DNA of 64,000 bases from an uncultured Alistipes sp. (GCF_910580175.1 NZ_CAJTXD010000005.1:1-64000), one strand, 5' to 3'; counted from the first letter of the stretch, positions 27,487 through 35,364 are shown. Translations and numbers: made by a program. The notes: a model not told the origin generated them from the sequence alone.

Positions 27487-28086
27487 ATGCAAAACAAAGA
27501 AATCATCATCGTGCTGCTCGACCGGTTCGCCGACTGGGAAGCCGCTTTCCTGGCCCCGGCGCTGCGCGGGGGCGTCATGCCGGGCCATCCGGCCTGCTGC
27601 GAAGTGAAATACATGACTCCCGACGGCGCGCCGGTCTGCTCACTGGGCGGCATGAGCGTAACACCGGACTATGCCGCCGGGCCACTACCGACGGAGTGTG
27701 CTGGAGTAATTCTTGCGGGCGGCCTGAACTGGGATACGCCCGAAGCGGAAAAGATCGTCCCGGTGGTAAAAGAAGCGCGACGCCGCGGACTGCTGGTGGG
27801 GGCCATCTGCAATGCGGCCTCGTTCTTGGCGGCGCACGGCTTTCTGAACGATGTTCGCCACACGGGCAACACGGTGGAGATGCTGCAAAAGTGGGGCGGC
27901 GAACGCTATACGGGTGCGGCGCACTACGAAGAACGGCAAGCCGTACGCGACGGCAACATCGTGACGGCCAACGGCTCGGGCTACCTGGAGTTCACGCGCG
28001 AATGCCTGCTGGCGCTCGACGCCGACACGACGGAAGCGATCGAGGCATCATACGAATTCAACAAACGGGGTTTTTACGCAAAATAG
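27487..28086 (+). CDS. DJ-1/PfpI-family protein
   Basis: This 199-residue class-I glutamine-amidotransferase-like fold has its nucleophile at Cys109 in VGAICNAASFLAAHGFL, preceded by a normal nucleophile-elbow glycine. The family acid lies near Asp16 to Glu18 (FADWEAAF). The final helix SYEFNKRGFYAK is typical of Bacteroidetes members. Such proteins act as glyoxalases, deglycases or chaperones; the exact job is unclear. It is 8 bases from the next gene. Confidence 0.85.
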   Translation: MQNKEIIIVLLDRFADWEAAFLAPALRGGVMPGHPACCEVKYMTPDGAPVCSLGGMSVTPDYAAGPLPTECAGVILAGGLNWDTPEAEKIVPVVKEARRRGLLVGAICNAASFLAAHGFLNDVRHTGNTVEMLQKWGGERYTGAAHYEERQAVRDGNIVTANGSGYLEFTRECLLALDADTTEAIEASYEFNKRGFYAK

Positions 28087-28093
28087 CACACGG

Positions 28094-28741
28094 ATGGACG
28101 CACTCGAACGCTACATACACGACCACACCGAACCCGAAGCAGAACTCCTGCGCCAACTCGACCGCGAGACACACCAGCGGATGATCGCACCGCGCATGCT
28201 GTCGGGCCACGTGCAGGGACGCCTGCTGGAGATGATCGTGCGGATGCTGCGGCCGCGGCGCGTGCTGGAAATCGGCACTTTCACGGGCTACTCGGCGCTC
28301 TCGATGGCCGCAGGACTGGAAGAAGACGCCCGGCTCGACACGATCGAGGTAGACGACGAACTGGAAGAAATGGCGCAGAGCTATTTCGACCGCTCGCTCC
28401 ACGGATCGAAAATCCGGCTGCACATCGGCTCGGCGCTGGAAGTCGCCCCGACATTGGACACGCAATTCGACCTTGTATTCATCGACGGCGACAAGCGCGA
28501 ATATCCGGCCTACTACCGGATGCTGCTGGGCGACGATGGCGGCAAAGCACTGGTACACAGCGGAACGATACTTATAGCGGACAATATTCTGTGGTCGGGC
28601 AAAGTGGTGGAACCCGTAGCCCCCAACGACCGCCACACGCAGGCGCTGCTGGAGTTCAACCGCCTGGCAGTGGAAGACCCGCGGGTGGAGAATGTCATCG
28701 TACCGATCCGCGACGGGCTGAACATCGTAAGGATAAAGTAG
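28094..28741 (+). CDS. Class I SAM-dependent O-methyltransferase
   Basis: The protein has 215 residues and resembles catechol/caffeoyl-CoA-type O-methyltransferases (family 3). The SAM-binding motif I is VLEIGTFTGYSALSMA, followed by the acidic end of beta-2 (LDTIEVDDEL). The metal-binding aspartates lie in FDLVFIDGDKREYPAYY and IADNILWSGKV. The substrate is unknown. It ends the tight part of the operon, and 166 bases of structured intergenic sequence follow. Confidence 0.88.
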   Translation: MDALERYIHDHTEPEAELLRQLDRETHQRMIAPRMLSGHVQGRLLEMIVRMLRPRRVLEIGTFTGYSALSMAAGLEEDARLDTIEVDDELEEMAQSYFDRSLHGSKIRLHIGSALEVAPTLDTQFDLVFIDGDKREYPAYYRMLLGDDGGKALVHSGTILIADNILWSGKVVEPVAPNDRHTQALLEFNRLAVEDPRVENVIVPIRDGLNIVRIK

Positions 28742-28766
28742 AGCAACCGCAGCAAATTCCGGAAAC

Positions 28767-28886
28767 GCTTTTCGACGGATCGAGCTGCGTCGAAAAGCCG
28801 CAGCTCCACAGCCAGCCCGGGCAAGTGCCACAACAAAGAACCGGAGCTGACGAAAAACTGCGGCTCGCGCGGTTCGTCGAGCCGCA
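28767..28886 (+). ncRNA. Structured intergenic region with alternative hairpins ahead of mazG
   Basis: Stem A is GCTTTTCGACG/CGTCGAAAAGC (28767-28777 with 28788-28798). Stem B is GAGCTGCG/CGCAGCTC (28782-28789 with 28799-28806). They share bases, so only one can form at a time. Stem C is TGCGGCTCG/CGAGCCGCA (28859-28867 with 28878-28886). CAGCTCC at 28801 can also pair with GGAGCTG at 28843. This could be a leader switch or processing site, or just repeats; no known class was recognised. Confidence 0.4.
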
Positions 28887-28907
28887 ATCTATTCAAAAAC
28901 AAACAAT

Positions 28908-29231
28908 ATGGAAATCAAAGAATTGCAAGATAGGGTAGACGCCTGGATCAAGGAATACGGCGTACGCTACTTTTCGGAGCTGACCAACATGGCGTGTCTG
29001 ACCGAAGAAGTGGGGGAGCTGGCCCGCGTGATAGCCCGCCGCTACGGCGATCAATCCTTCAAGACGGGCGATAAAAACGATTTAGCAGACGAAATGGCCG
29101 ACGTGCTGTGGGTGTTGGTGTGCCTGGCCAACCAGACGGGCGTCGACCTCACGGCCGCCCTCGAAGCCAACTTCGCCAAGAAAACCGCCCGCGACAAGGA
29201 ACGCCACAAGGGGAATGAAAAACTGAAATAA
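28908..29231 (+). CDS. MazG-type nucleotide pyrophosphohydrolase
   Basis: This 107-residue single-domain MazG-like protein has the metal-binding pattern EEVGELARVIARR followed by LADEMADVLWVLVCLAN, giving the ExxE...ExxD set. Enzymes of this size hydrolyse non-canonical or excess nucleoside triphosphates to monophosphates. It is separated from the upstream operon by the structured region at 28767-28886 and may be transcribed independently. Confidence 0.9.
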   Translation: MEIKELQDRVDAWIKEYGVRYFSELTNMACLTEEVGELARVIARRYGDQSFKTGDKNDLADEMADVLWVLVCLANQTGVDLTAALEANFAKKTARDKERHKGNEKLK

Positions 29232-29422
29232 CGCACCGGCTGGCACCAGGAAAACCCAAAGCACCCCGAATACAGAAAACAAAGACTGGTTTCTGCGACT
29301 ATCCAAAGTGCTGCGTCGCTACACTCGCCACAAAAGAGTGGTTAAACGTGAATCGGGTTATAGAACGAAGATTCTTCCGGCTACGTCTTCGAATGACAGC
29401 TCCTCACAGACACTTCAACTTG
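29232..29422. other. Non-coding stretch between mazG and the hexose phosphomutase terminator
   Basis: I see no gene in this stretch. Bases about 29365-29405 resemble the widespread bacterial intergenic sequence of the ...CTTCGAATGACA type, which is often a degraded interspersed repeat, but the match is short and uncertain. Confidence 0.3.
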
Positions 29423-29460
29423 ATAAAAACAAAAACGGCACCCGCTGAAAAGCGGATGCC
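29423..29460 (-). terminator. Terminator of the hexose phosphomutase gene
   Basis: On the minus strand the stem GGCATCCGCT/AGCGGGTGCC is followed by GTTTTTGTTTTT, a normal rho-independent terminator 21 bases past the stop codon. Confidence 0.9.
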
Positions 29461-29481
29461 GGGAGAGAATAAACAAGGTGT

Positions 29482-31224
29482 TTATTCCAACTTGAGGTCT
29501 TTCTTGATGCCCTCGATCTTGGCGTCGAGCTGCTCCAAGGTGGCATCGAACTCGGCAACGGAAGCCAGCGGAGCCTTGACACCGAAGTAGAACTTGATCT
29601 TCGGCTCGGTGCCCGACGGACGCACGGAAACAAGCGTGCCGTCCTCGGTAAACCACTGCAAAACGTTGCTCTTATCCTGCACGATAGGAGTTTTGGCACC
29701 CGTCTTGACATCGGTCTGCTCCAAGGAGAGGAAATCGTTGATCTTGACAACGGGCGACCCGAGGATGGTCTTGGGCGGGGTGGCGCGGAAGTCGACCATC
29801 ATCTTCTGGATCAATTCGGCGCCCTCCTTGCCCTTGCGGACAACCGATACCAGCCCCTCGCGGTAGAAACCATATTTGACGTAGAGTTCCTGCAACCACT
29901 CGTAGAGCGTCAGCCCCATCGTATCCATAGCCCAGGCGGCAGCTTCGGCTGCAAGCGAACAAGCCGACACGCCGTCCTTGTCGCGCACGTAGTCGCCGGC
30001 CAGATAGCCGAACGACTCCTCGCCGCCGCCGATATACTTGGCCTTACCCTCGTTTTCGCGGATGATCTTGGCGATGTACTTGAAACCGGTCAGGCAATCG
30101 TAGCACTTGACGCCGAAATGTTCGGCTACGGCATTGGCCATCTGCGACGTGACGATGGTCTTGACAACATACTGGTTGCCGTCGAGCTTGCCCAGCTCGG
30201 CCCAGCGGGTAAGCTGGTAGCTCATCAACAACACCAAAGTCTGGTTGCCGTTCAGCAGGACGTACTCGCCTTTCTTGTTACGCAGGGCGACGCCGATACG
30301 GTCGGAGTCGGGATCGGTGGCGAGCACAAGATCGGCCCCCTCCTTGGCAGCAAGGTCGATAGCCATCGACATGGTTTTCCTCTCCTCGGGGTTGGGCGAC
30401 TCGACGGTGGGGAAGTTGCCGTCGATAACGGACTGCTCCTTGACCATGATGACGTTGGTAAATCCGAACTTCTTCAACGAAGCGGGCACCAGACGCACAC
30501 CGGCACCGTGCATGGGAGAGTAGACGATCTTCATGTCGTGGTGCTTCTTGACGCATTCGGGCGAGAGGGAGAGTTCGTGCACCTTATTTAAATAAATCTC
30601 ATCGAACTTCTCATCAAGGATCGTTATGTTACCGGGATTCTTGCCCGTAAGCACCATATCGACGCTGGTAATCTTCTCCACCTCGGCGATGATGTTCTTG
30701 TCGTGGGGAGCGGTAACCTGCGAACCGTCCGTCCAATAGGCCTTGTAACCATTATACTCTTTGGGATTGTGCGAAGCCGTGACGACGACGCCGGAATGGC
30801 ATTTCAACTCGCGGATGGCAAAACTCAACTCTGGCGTCGGACGCAACGAATCGAACAGAAAAACATCGAAATCGTTCGATGCGAAAATATCGGCGACATG
30901 CTCGGCGAACATGCGCGAATTGTTGCGGCTGTCATGGCCGATGGCTACGCGGATGCGCTCGCCGGCGAAGTTCTTCCGCAGGTAGTTGGCCAAGCCCTGC
31001 GTCGCAGCGCCCACCGTATAGATGTTCATGCGGTTCGACCCCACGCCCATGATGCCGCGCAAGCCGCCCGTACCGAATTCGAGGTCTTTGTAGAAACTCT
31101 CGACGAGTTCCTTCATATCGTTGTCCATCAAATACTTGACCTGCTTTTTAGTCGCCTCGTCATATTGACCGTCGAGCCACGACTGCGCCTTTTGCAGCAC
31201 CAATTGTTCTTCTTCGTTTGCCAT
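29482..31224 (-). CDS. Phosphoglucomutase/phosphomannomutase family enzyme
   Basis: The protein has 580 residues from the ATG at 31224; three extra residues are possible from 31233. It is an alpha-D-phosphohexomutase that interconverts hexose 1- and 6-phosphates. The catalytic phosphoserine is Ser151 in VVVTASHNPKEYNGYK, the metal loop is ATDPDSDRIG, the sugar-specificity loop is GGGEESFGYLAG, and the phosphate-binding loop is SVRPSGTEPKIKFYF. The length matches the large PGM2-like branch common in Bacteroidetes. It lies divergent from dnaA behind a TATATTTG -7 box. Confidence 0.93.
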   Translation of the reverse strand: MANEEEQLVLQKAQSWLDGQYDEATKKQVKYLMDNDMKELVESFYKDLEFGTGGLRGIMGVGSNRMNIYTVGAATQGLANYLRKNFAGERIRVAIGHDSRNNSRMFAEHVADIFASNDFDVFLFDSLRPTPELSFAIRELKCHSGVVVTASHNPKEYNGYKAYWTDGSQVTAPHDKNIIAEVEKITSVDMVLTGKNPGNITILDEKFDEIYLNKVHELSLSPECVKKHHDMKIVYSPMHGAGVRLVPASLKKFGFTNVIMVKEQSVIDGNFPTVESPNPEERKTMSMAIDLAAKEGADLVLATDPDSDRIGVALRNKKGEYVLLNGNQTLVLLMSYQLTRWAELGKLDGNQYVVKTIVTSQMANAVAEHFGVKCYDCLTGFKYIAKIIRENEGKAKYIGGGEESFGYLAGDYVRDKDGVSACSLAAEAAAWAMDTMGLTLYEWLQELYVKYGFYREGLVSVVRKGKEGAELIQKMMVDFRATPPKTILGSPVVKINDFLSLEQTDVKTGAKTPIVQDKSNVLQWFTEDGTLVSVRPSGTEPKIKFYFGVKAPLASVAEFDATLEQLDAKIEGIKKDLKLE

Positions 31225-31281
31225 AAGATTCATTAGTTTTATTTATAGGTAGAAATCGATCCGTTCTAAAAATTTTATATG

Positions 31282-31289
31282 CAAATATA
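31282..31289 (-). promoter_or_regulatory. -7 box of the hexose phosphomutase gene
   Basis: The minus strand reads TATATTTG, giving a leader of about 50 nt. Confidence 0.65.
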
Positions 31290-31408
31290 CTAATTAAAAT
31301 TCGATTATTCAATATCAGCGAGTTAAAATTTCGGTTCCGGAAAACGTTGTTTTTCTATATATAAAAAAAGATTATTTGCAACCGATTTCCGATCTTTTTT
31401 CTGCGAAT

Positions 31409-31423
31409 TTATTCACAACTTTG
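31409..31423 (+). promoter_or_regulatory. DnaA box overlapping the dnaA core promoter
   Basis: TTATTCACA (31409-31417) is a perfect match to the DnaA-box consensus TTATNCACA. It overlaps CAACTTTG (31416-31423), a near-consensus -7 box 28 bases before the dnaA ATG. The arrangement predicts DnaA autorepression. The preceding 150 bases are AT-rich, but no cluster of boxes is present, so I do not call oriC. Confidence 0.6.
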
Positions 31424-31451
31424 TCGCATCAAAAATAGTGCAACCCCCATC

Positions 31452-32861
31452 ATGTTGACCAACACGCAGACATATAGCGATATGTGGCAGAACTGCCTTG
31501 ACCGCATCAAGGCGCAGACTTCCGCCGAGGAGTTCAAGAAGTGGTTCCAGCCCATCGTACCGCTCGAATTCGACGGCACGACGCTGCGTCTGAAAGTGCC
31601 CAACGAGAGCTACGTCCATCAGATCGAGAAGAACTACATCCCGTTCCTGAAGCCGATCATCTCGCAGCTCTACGGCCAGCAGACCCGGCTGCACTATGCG
31701 GTACCCCGTGCAACGGCGCCCGCGAGCGTGGCAGCTGATGCCGACACGACGGCCATTTCGCGGTTCAACACCCAGACCGACACTGCAAATATAAAAAATC
31801 CTTTCGTAATTCCGGGGCTGAAAAAGATCATCATCGACCCGCAGCTGAATCCGAACCTCACGTTCGGCACGTTCATCGAGGGCGAATGCAACCGCCTGGC
31901 CCGTTCGGCGGGCATGGCCGTGGCGATCGATCCGGGCAACACGCCGTTCAACCCCTTATATATATATGGCGACTCGGGACTGGGCAAAACCCACATCGTG
32001 CAGTCCATCGGCCATGAGGTGCGCCAGCGCCACCCCGAGCTGCAAGTGCTCTACGTCTCGATGAATAAGTTCCAGGCGCAGTTCCAGACAGCCTACAAGA
32101 ACGGCGAGATTCCGGATTTCATCCATTTCTACCAGATGATCGACGTGCTGATTATCGACGACATCCAGGAGCTGACCGGCAAAACGGGTACGCAGAACGC
32201 GTTCTTCAACATCTTCAACCACCTGCAACTGGCCGGCAAGCAACTGGTGCTCACGTCGGACAAGCCGCCCGTGGAGCTGAAAGACATCGAACAACGCCTG
32301 CTCACACGCTTCAAGTGGGGTCTTTCGACACACCTCGATACGCCCGACTACGAAACCAAGCTCAAGATCATCCGGGCCAAGGCGCAGCGTCTGAACGCCC
32401 AGATATCGGACGAAGTGGTGGCTTACCTGGCCGACAACATCTCGGCCAACGTGCGCGAAATCGAGGGTGCGCTCTCGTCGCTGGTGGCCAATGCCTCGTT
32501 CCTGGGCCGCAAGATTACCCCGTCGCTGGCCAAGGAGATATTGAAAGTCTACGTGAAGCTCTACCAGAAAGAGATCACGATCGACCACATCATCGACGTG
32601 GTGTGCAAGCACTTCGAGCTGGACTTCGCCCGCTTCAATTCGACCGAACGCACGCGCGAAATCGCCCAGGCGCGCCAGATCGCCATGTACCTGGCCAAGC
32701 AACATACCAAGGCGCCGCTCACGACCATCGGTGCGTCGATCGGCGGCCGCAACCACGCGACGGTACTGCATTCGTGCAAGGCTGTGACGAACCTGCTGGA
32801 AACCGACAAGTCGTTCCGCAACCAGGTCGAAGAGATCGAAAAGAAAATATTGGCGCACTAA
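31452..32861 (+). CDS. dnaA: Chromosomal replication initiator DnaA
   Basis: This 469-residue protein is full length. The N-terminal domain I (about 1-85) holds WFQPIVPLEFDGTTL. A short linker follows, then the AAA+ domain with Walker A GDSGLGKTH and Walker B VLIIDDIQEL. The C-terminal helix-turn-helix carries the DnaA signature GASIGGRNHATVLHSC for binding DnaA boxes. It opens the origin and is regulated by ATP state. Its own promoter carries a DnaA box. No dnaN or gyrB is next to it, as is common in Bacteroidetes. Confidence 0.97.
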   Translation: MLTNTQTYSDMWQNCLDRIKAQTSAEEFKKWFQPIVPLEFDGTTLRLKVPNESYVHQIEKNYIPFLKPIISQLYGQQTRLHYAVPRATAPASVAADADTTAISRFNTQTDTANIKNPFVIPGLKKIIIDPQLNPNLTFGTFIEGECNRLARSAGMAVAIDPGNTPFNPLYIYGDSGLGKTHIVQSIGHEVRQRHPELQVLYVSMNKFQAQFQTAYKNGEIPDFIHFYQMIDVLIIDDIQELTGKTGTQNAFFNIFNHLQLAGKQLVLTSDKPPVELKDIEQRLLTRFKWGLSTHLDTPDYETKLKIIRAKAQRLNAQISDEVVAYLADNISANVREIEGALSSLVANASFLGRKITPSLAKEILKVYVKLYQKEITIDHIIDVVCKHFELDFARFNSTERTREIAQARQIAMYLAKQHTKAPLTTIGASIGGRNHATVLHSCKAVTNLLETDKSFRNQVEEIEKKILAH

Positions 32862-32903
32862 AAAACCGAGAGGGGAGCGGCAGACCCATTGCAAGAAAGA
32901 CAT

Positions 32904-32963
32904 CCGGGAGGAGTGACGCAAAAAGGAGTGTACTCCCCGAAACCGTCACAAAGAAGCTCCCGG
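32904..32963 (+). ncRNA. Nested 60-nt inverted repeat downstream of dnaA
   Basis: Three nested pairings are visible: CCGGGAG/CTCCCGG (32904-32910 with 32957-32963), GTGACG/CGTCAC (32913-32918 with 32944-32949) and an inner GGAGT/ACTCC hairpin (32925-32936). No T-run follows, so it is not a standard terminator. It could be a small structured RNA or a processing element between dnaA and the WYL gene. Confidence 0.4.
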
Positions 32964-33059
32964 AACCATTACAAAAAGAAGCACCTCGTATCCAACGAAC
33001 GAAAATCGCCACCTCCCGATGGAATTTATGGGCCACGACACCGTTCTGTCATGGCTTTT

Positions 33060-33142
33060 TATATTTCGGGTTTACCCAAGATACTCCATCTCAACAAAAT
33101 CCAAATAAGTTTGGTTTTGTATTCGGCTTATTCGTACTTTCG
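33060..33142 (+). repeat. Two-hairpin promoter repeat, copy 2 (upstream of the WYL gene)
   Basis: Hairpin 1 has arms TATATTTCGGG and CCCAAGATA (33060-33083). Hairpin 2 has arms CAAAATCCAAA and TTTGGTTTTG (33095-33119). The CTTATTCG stretch and a -7-like TACTTTCG (33135-33142) follow. The ATG of the regulator lies only 5 bases after that box, so a transcript from it would be nearly leaderless. The family is described at copies 1 (1577) and 3 (34714). Confidence 0.75.
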
Positions 33143-33146
33143 TCTC

Positions 33147-34040
33147 ATGGATCAACCCAAACTCGAACGCTTGCTGCGGCTGATGAAACTGCTCACGGCC
33201 AACACGACCTACAACGTAGATCAACTGGCCGAGAGGCTCTCCATGTCGCGCCGCACGGTCTACCGCTACATCGACACGTTCCGCGAAGCGGGATTCGTCA
33301 TCAAGAAAACGGGCGACTGCATCCGCCTGGACAAGGAGTCGCCCCATTTCCGCGACATTTCGCAACTGGTTCACTTCACGGAAGAAGAAGCCGTGATTCT
33401 GAAAAGCGCCATCGAAAACATCGACGACACCAACCTGCTGAAACAGAATCTCAAACGCAAACTCTACTCAGTCTACGACAACAAAACACTGGCCGACACG
33501 GTGGTGCGCGGCAAGAACGCCCCGAACATCCGTACCCTGATCGAAGCCATCGAGGAGCAGCACCAGGCGATCTTGCACGGCTACCAGTCGGCCCACGGCG
33601 GCGAGGTGCGCGACCGCAGGGTAGAGCCGTTCGCCTTCACGACCAACTATGTGCAAGTGTGGTGCTACGATCCCGAGGACGGACAGAACAAGCTGTTCAA
33701 AACCTCCCGCATCGGCTCGGTAACCCTTGATGGCGCATGGCAATACGCCGCGGAACACCGCGAGGGCTTCATCGACGCATTCCGCATCCACGGAGAGACG
33801 CGCCACCGCGTGCGCCTCGAACTGGGCATGCTGGCCTACAACCTGTTGTGCGAGGAATACCCGCTGGCCGAGCGCGACATCCGTCCGCAGGGAGAGGGGC
33901 GCTGGTTGCTGGACACCGAAGTGGCCGGCATGGCCGGCATCGGCCGCTTCGTGGTCGGGCTGCTGGACGACATACGCATCGTAGACTCGCCCGAACTGGT
34001 GGCGCACCTGCGCCGCTACATGGCCGAAAACAAACTATGA
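33147..34040 (+). CDS. HTH and WYL-domain transcriptional regulator
   Basis: The protein has 297 residues from the ATG at 33147. An N-terminal DeoR/HTH_11-like winged helix covers about 8-60 (NVDQLAERLSMSRRTVYRYID). A linker follows, then a WYL domain (about 130-210), with VEPFAFTTNYVQVWCYDPEDG in the ligand-sensing position, and a WCX-like C-terminal part. Such proteins sense nucleotides or nucleic-acid ligands and often control DNA-damage or defence genes. It lies immediately after the promoter repeat copy 2, and its last four bases (ATGA) overlap the next small gene. The target is unknown. Confidence 0.85.
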   Translation: MDQPKLERLLRLMKLLTANTTYNVDQLAERLSMSRRTVYRYIDTFREAGFVIKKTGDCIRLDKESPHFRDISQLVHFTEEEAVILKSAIENIDDTNLLKQNLKRKLYSVYDNKTLADTVVRGKNAPNIRTLIEAIEEQHQAILHGYQSAHGGEVRDRRVEPFAFTTNYVQVWCYDPEDGQNKLFKTSRIGSVTLDGAWQYAAEHREGFIDAFRIHGETRHRVRLELGMLAYNLLCEEYPLAERDIRPQGEGRWLLDTEVAGMAGIGRFVVGLLDDIRIVDSPELVAHLRRYMAENKL

Positions 34041-34261
34041 AACAACGCATTATCGAAATCCGTTCTCTGACCGACACCGACTTCGACACCCTCTACGAAG
34101 CCTTCGCCGACTACGAAATCCACCCCGGACGTGAAGAACTGAACAAGATGCTCCGCCGCCGGGGCTTCGCGCCCGAACTCTCGTTCGCGGCATTCGACGG
34201 AGACCGCATCGCAGCCTTTACGCTCAAAGGCAAACAATTCGAAATGGCAAGAAAACTTTGA
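34037..34261 (+). pseudogene. N-terminal remnant of a GNAT acetyltransferase
   Basis: This open frame of 74 residues begins IIEIRSLTDTDFDTLYEAF and reaches AAFDGDRIAAFTLKG, which looks like the first strands and helices of a GCN5-related N-acetyltransferase. It then changes to an unrelated tail and stops before the acetyl-CoA-binding loop (the usual RxxGxG/A motif). The four-base overlap with the WYL gene suggests the intact gene was once translated with it. I read it as a truncated gene, probably inactive; a functional short protein is less likely. Confidence 0.6.
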
Positions 34262-34319
34262 ATCGAAGCCAGCGCCCCCTTTCCTGCGTATTTTTCGCAA
34301 AAACGAATTATTTCAACAT

Positions 34320-34340
34320 TGTGTCATAACTTGTCACACA
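34320..34340. promoter_or_regulatory. Palindromic site upstream of the zinc-ribbon gene
   Basis: TGTGTCA and TGTCACA arms form an imperfect inverted repeat. It sits just before a weak -7-like TTCCTTTG at 34348-34355, where an operator would be expected. Confidence 0.3.
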
Positions 34341-34450
34341 CAGGTTGTTCCTTTGCATCGTGAAAGGTTTCATCAAGCCCCAACAGAGACGATCGCTCTG
34401 CCACGGCAGGAAAACCGCAAGAAAAAGGAACCACTAAAAACCAACGAACG

Positions 34451-34666
34451 ATGGGAACAGCCTACACGATCAGATGCCGCCACTGCGGCGCACAATTCGA
34501 CCACTACATGCAGCCGGGCTACGGCGTACTGCCGCCCTGCATCGGCTGCGGCGATGATTTCGTCGAGACCCAGACGGCCATCCGCTGCCCGGCCTGCCGC
34601 AAAAGACTCAACACCACGCAGGAAGAATTCAACGAACAGATCGAAGTGACCTATGCCTGGGACTGA
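34451..34666 (+). CDS. Small zinc-ribbon protein
   Basis: The protein has 71 residues with three CxxC knuckles: CRHCG (near residue 9), CIGCG (near 30) and CPACR (near 46). Four of these cysteines would make one rubredoxin-like zinc site. It has no signal peptide and is probably cytoplasmic. No enzyme domain is attached, so it may be a small nucleic-acid or protein adaptor. It stands alone between the acetyltransferase remnant and promoter repeat copy 3, with a palindrome upstream. Coding style and cysteine spacing make it a real gene. Confidence 0.7.
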   Translation: MGTAYTIRCRHCGAQFDHYMQPGYGVLPPCIGCGDDFVETQTAIRCPACRKRLNTTQEEFNEQIEVTYAWD

Positions 34667-34713
34667 AGCGCGAAAAAGAGGGACACGAGACATCGCACGA
34701 AAAAGATTTTTAC

Positions 34714-34794
34714 TATCTTTGGCTACGCCCAAGATACTCCCGCTCGGCAAAATGCAAGTAAACTTGCTTTTGCGCTCGCTTATTTGTATCTTTG
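34714..34794 (+). repeat. Two-hairpin promoter repeat, copy 3 (upstream of bcp)
   Basis: Hairpin 1 has arms TATCTTTGGC and GCCCAAGATA. Hairpin 2 has arms CAAAATGCAAG and CTTGCTTTTG. The element ends in CTTATTTG and a perfect -7 box TATCTTTG (34787-34794), with TTGC 19 bases upstream as a possible -33. The predicted start lies about 70 nt before the bcp ATG. Arms differ from copies 1 and 2 but remain complementary. Confidence 0.8.
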
Positions 34795-34870
34795 TAAAAA
34801 TAGATTCGGGTCTGCGGCAACACGGCTTTCGACCCGCGCGCTATCGGTCATCCTAATTTTTCGAACGACA

Positions 34871-35344
34871 ATGACTAAATTGCAACCGGGCCAGGCAGCG
34901 CCCGACTTCCGCTCGACGACCCAGGACGGCGAACCGCTGACACTGGCGGATCTGCGCGGCCAACGCGTGATCCTCTACTTCTATCCGAAGGACAACACCT
35001 CGGGCTGCACGCTCGAAGCGCAAAGCCTGCGCGACGGCAAAGCCGAGCTGGCGCGCCAAGGGTTCCGCATCATAGGCGTAAGCCCCGACAGCGAGAAATC
35101 GCACCGGAACTTCTGCGCCAAGCACGATCTGAACTTCACGCTGCTGGCCGACACCGACCATTCGGTGGCCGAAGCCTACGGCGTATGGGCCGAGAAATCG
35201 ATGTACGGACGCAAATACATGGGTATCCTGCGCACGACGTTCATCATCGACGCAGAGGGTCGCATCGAAAAGATTTTCGACAAGGTAGACACCAAGAACC
35301 ACTACGGACAAATCCTGGAGTGGCATTCGCAGCAAAGCAAATAA
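34871..35344 (+). CDS. bcp: Thioredoxin-dependent peroxiredoxin (Bcp/PrxQ)
   Basis: This 157-residue PrxQ-type peroxidase reduces hydroperoxides with thioredoxin. The peroxidatic cysteine is Cys46 in [14 protein letters not shown]. The resolving cysteine of E. coli Bcp, five residues later, is missing ([10 protein letters not shown]). Cys82 in HRNFCAKHD is at the position used by some other PrxQ enzymes, so an alternative intramolecular disulfide is likely. An upstream ATG at 34784 would fall within the promoter repeat, so 34871 is preferred. recA starts 20 bases downstream and may share the transcript. Confidence 0.92.
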   Translation: MTKLQPGQAAPDFRSTTQDGEPLTLADLRGQRVILYFYPKDNTSGCTLEAQSLRDGKAELARQGFRIIGVSPDSEKSHRNFCAKHDLNFTLLADTDHSVAEAYGVWAEKSMYGRKYMGILRTTFIIDAEGRIEKIFDKVDTKNHYGQILEWHSQQSK

Positions 35345-35364
35345 TCAAAAAAAACTCAACCATA

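Noticed and set aside
29348..29590. 80-codon plus-strand frame after mazG
   Set aside because: It crosses the terminator of the opposing gene and overlaps the end of a well-supported gene.
31225..31451. Chromosome origin upstream of dnaA
   Set aside because: Only one good DnaA box is present, with no cluster of boxes or clear unwinding element.
32889..33146. N-terminal extension of the WYL regulator
   Set aside because: The extension would translate the nested hairpin and the promoter repeat, and its sequence is basic and unstructured; homologous proteins begin near the helix-turn-helix.
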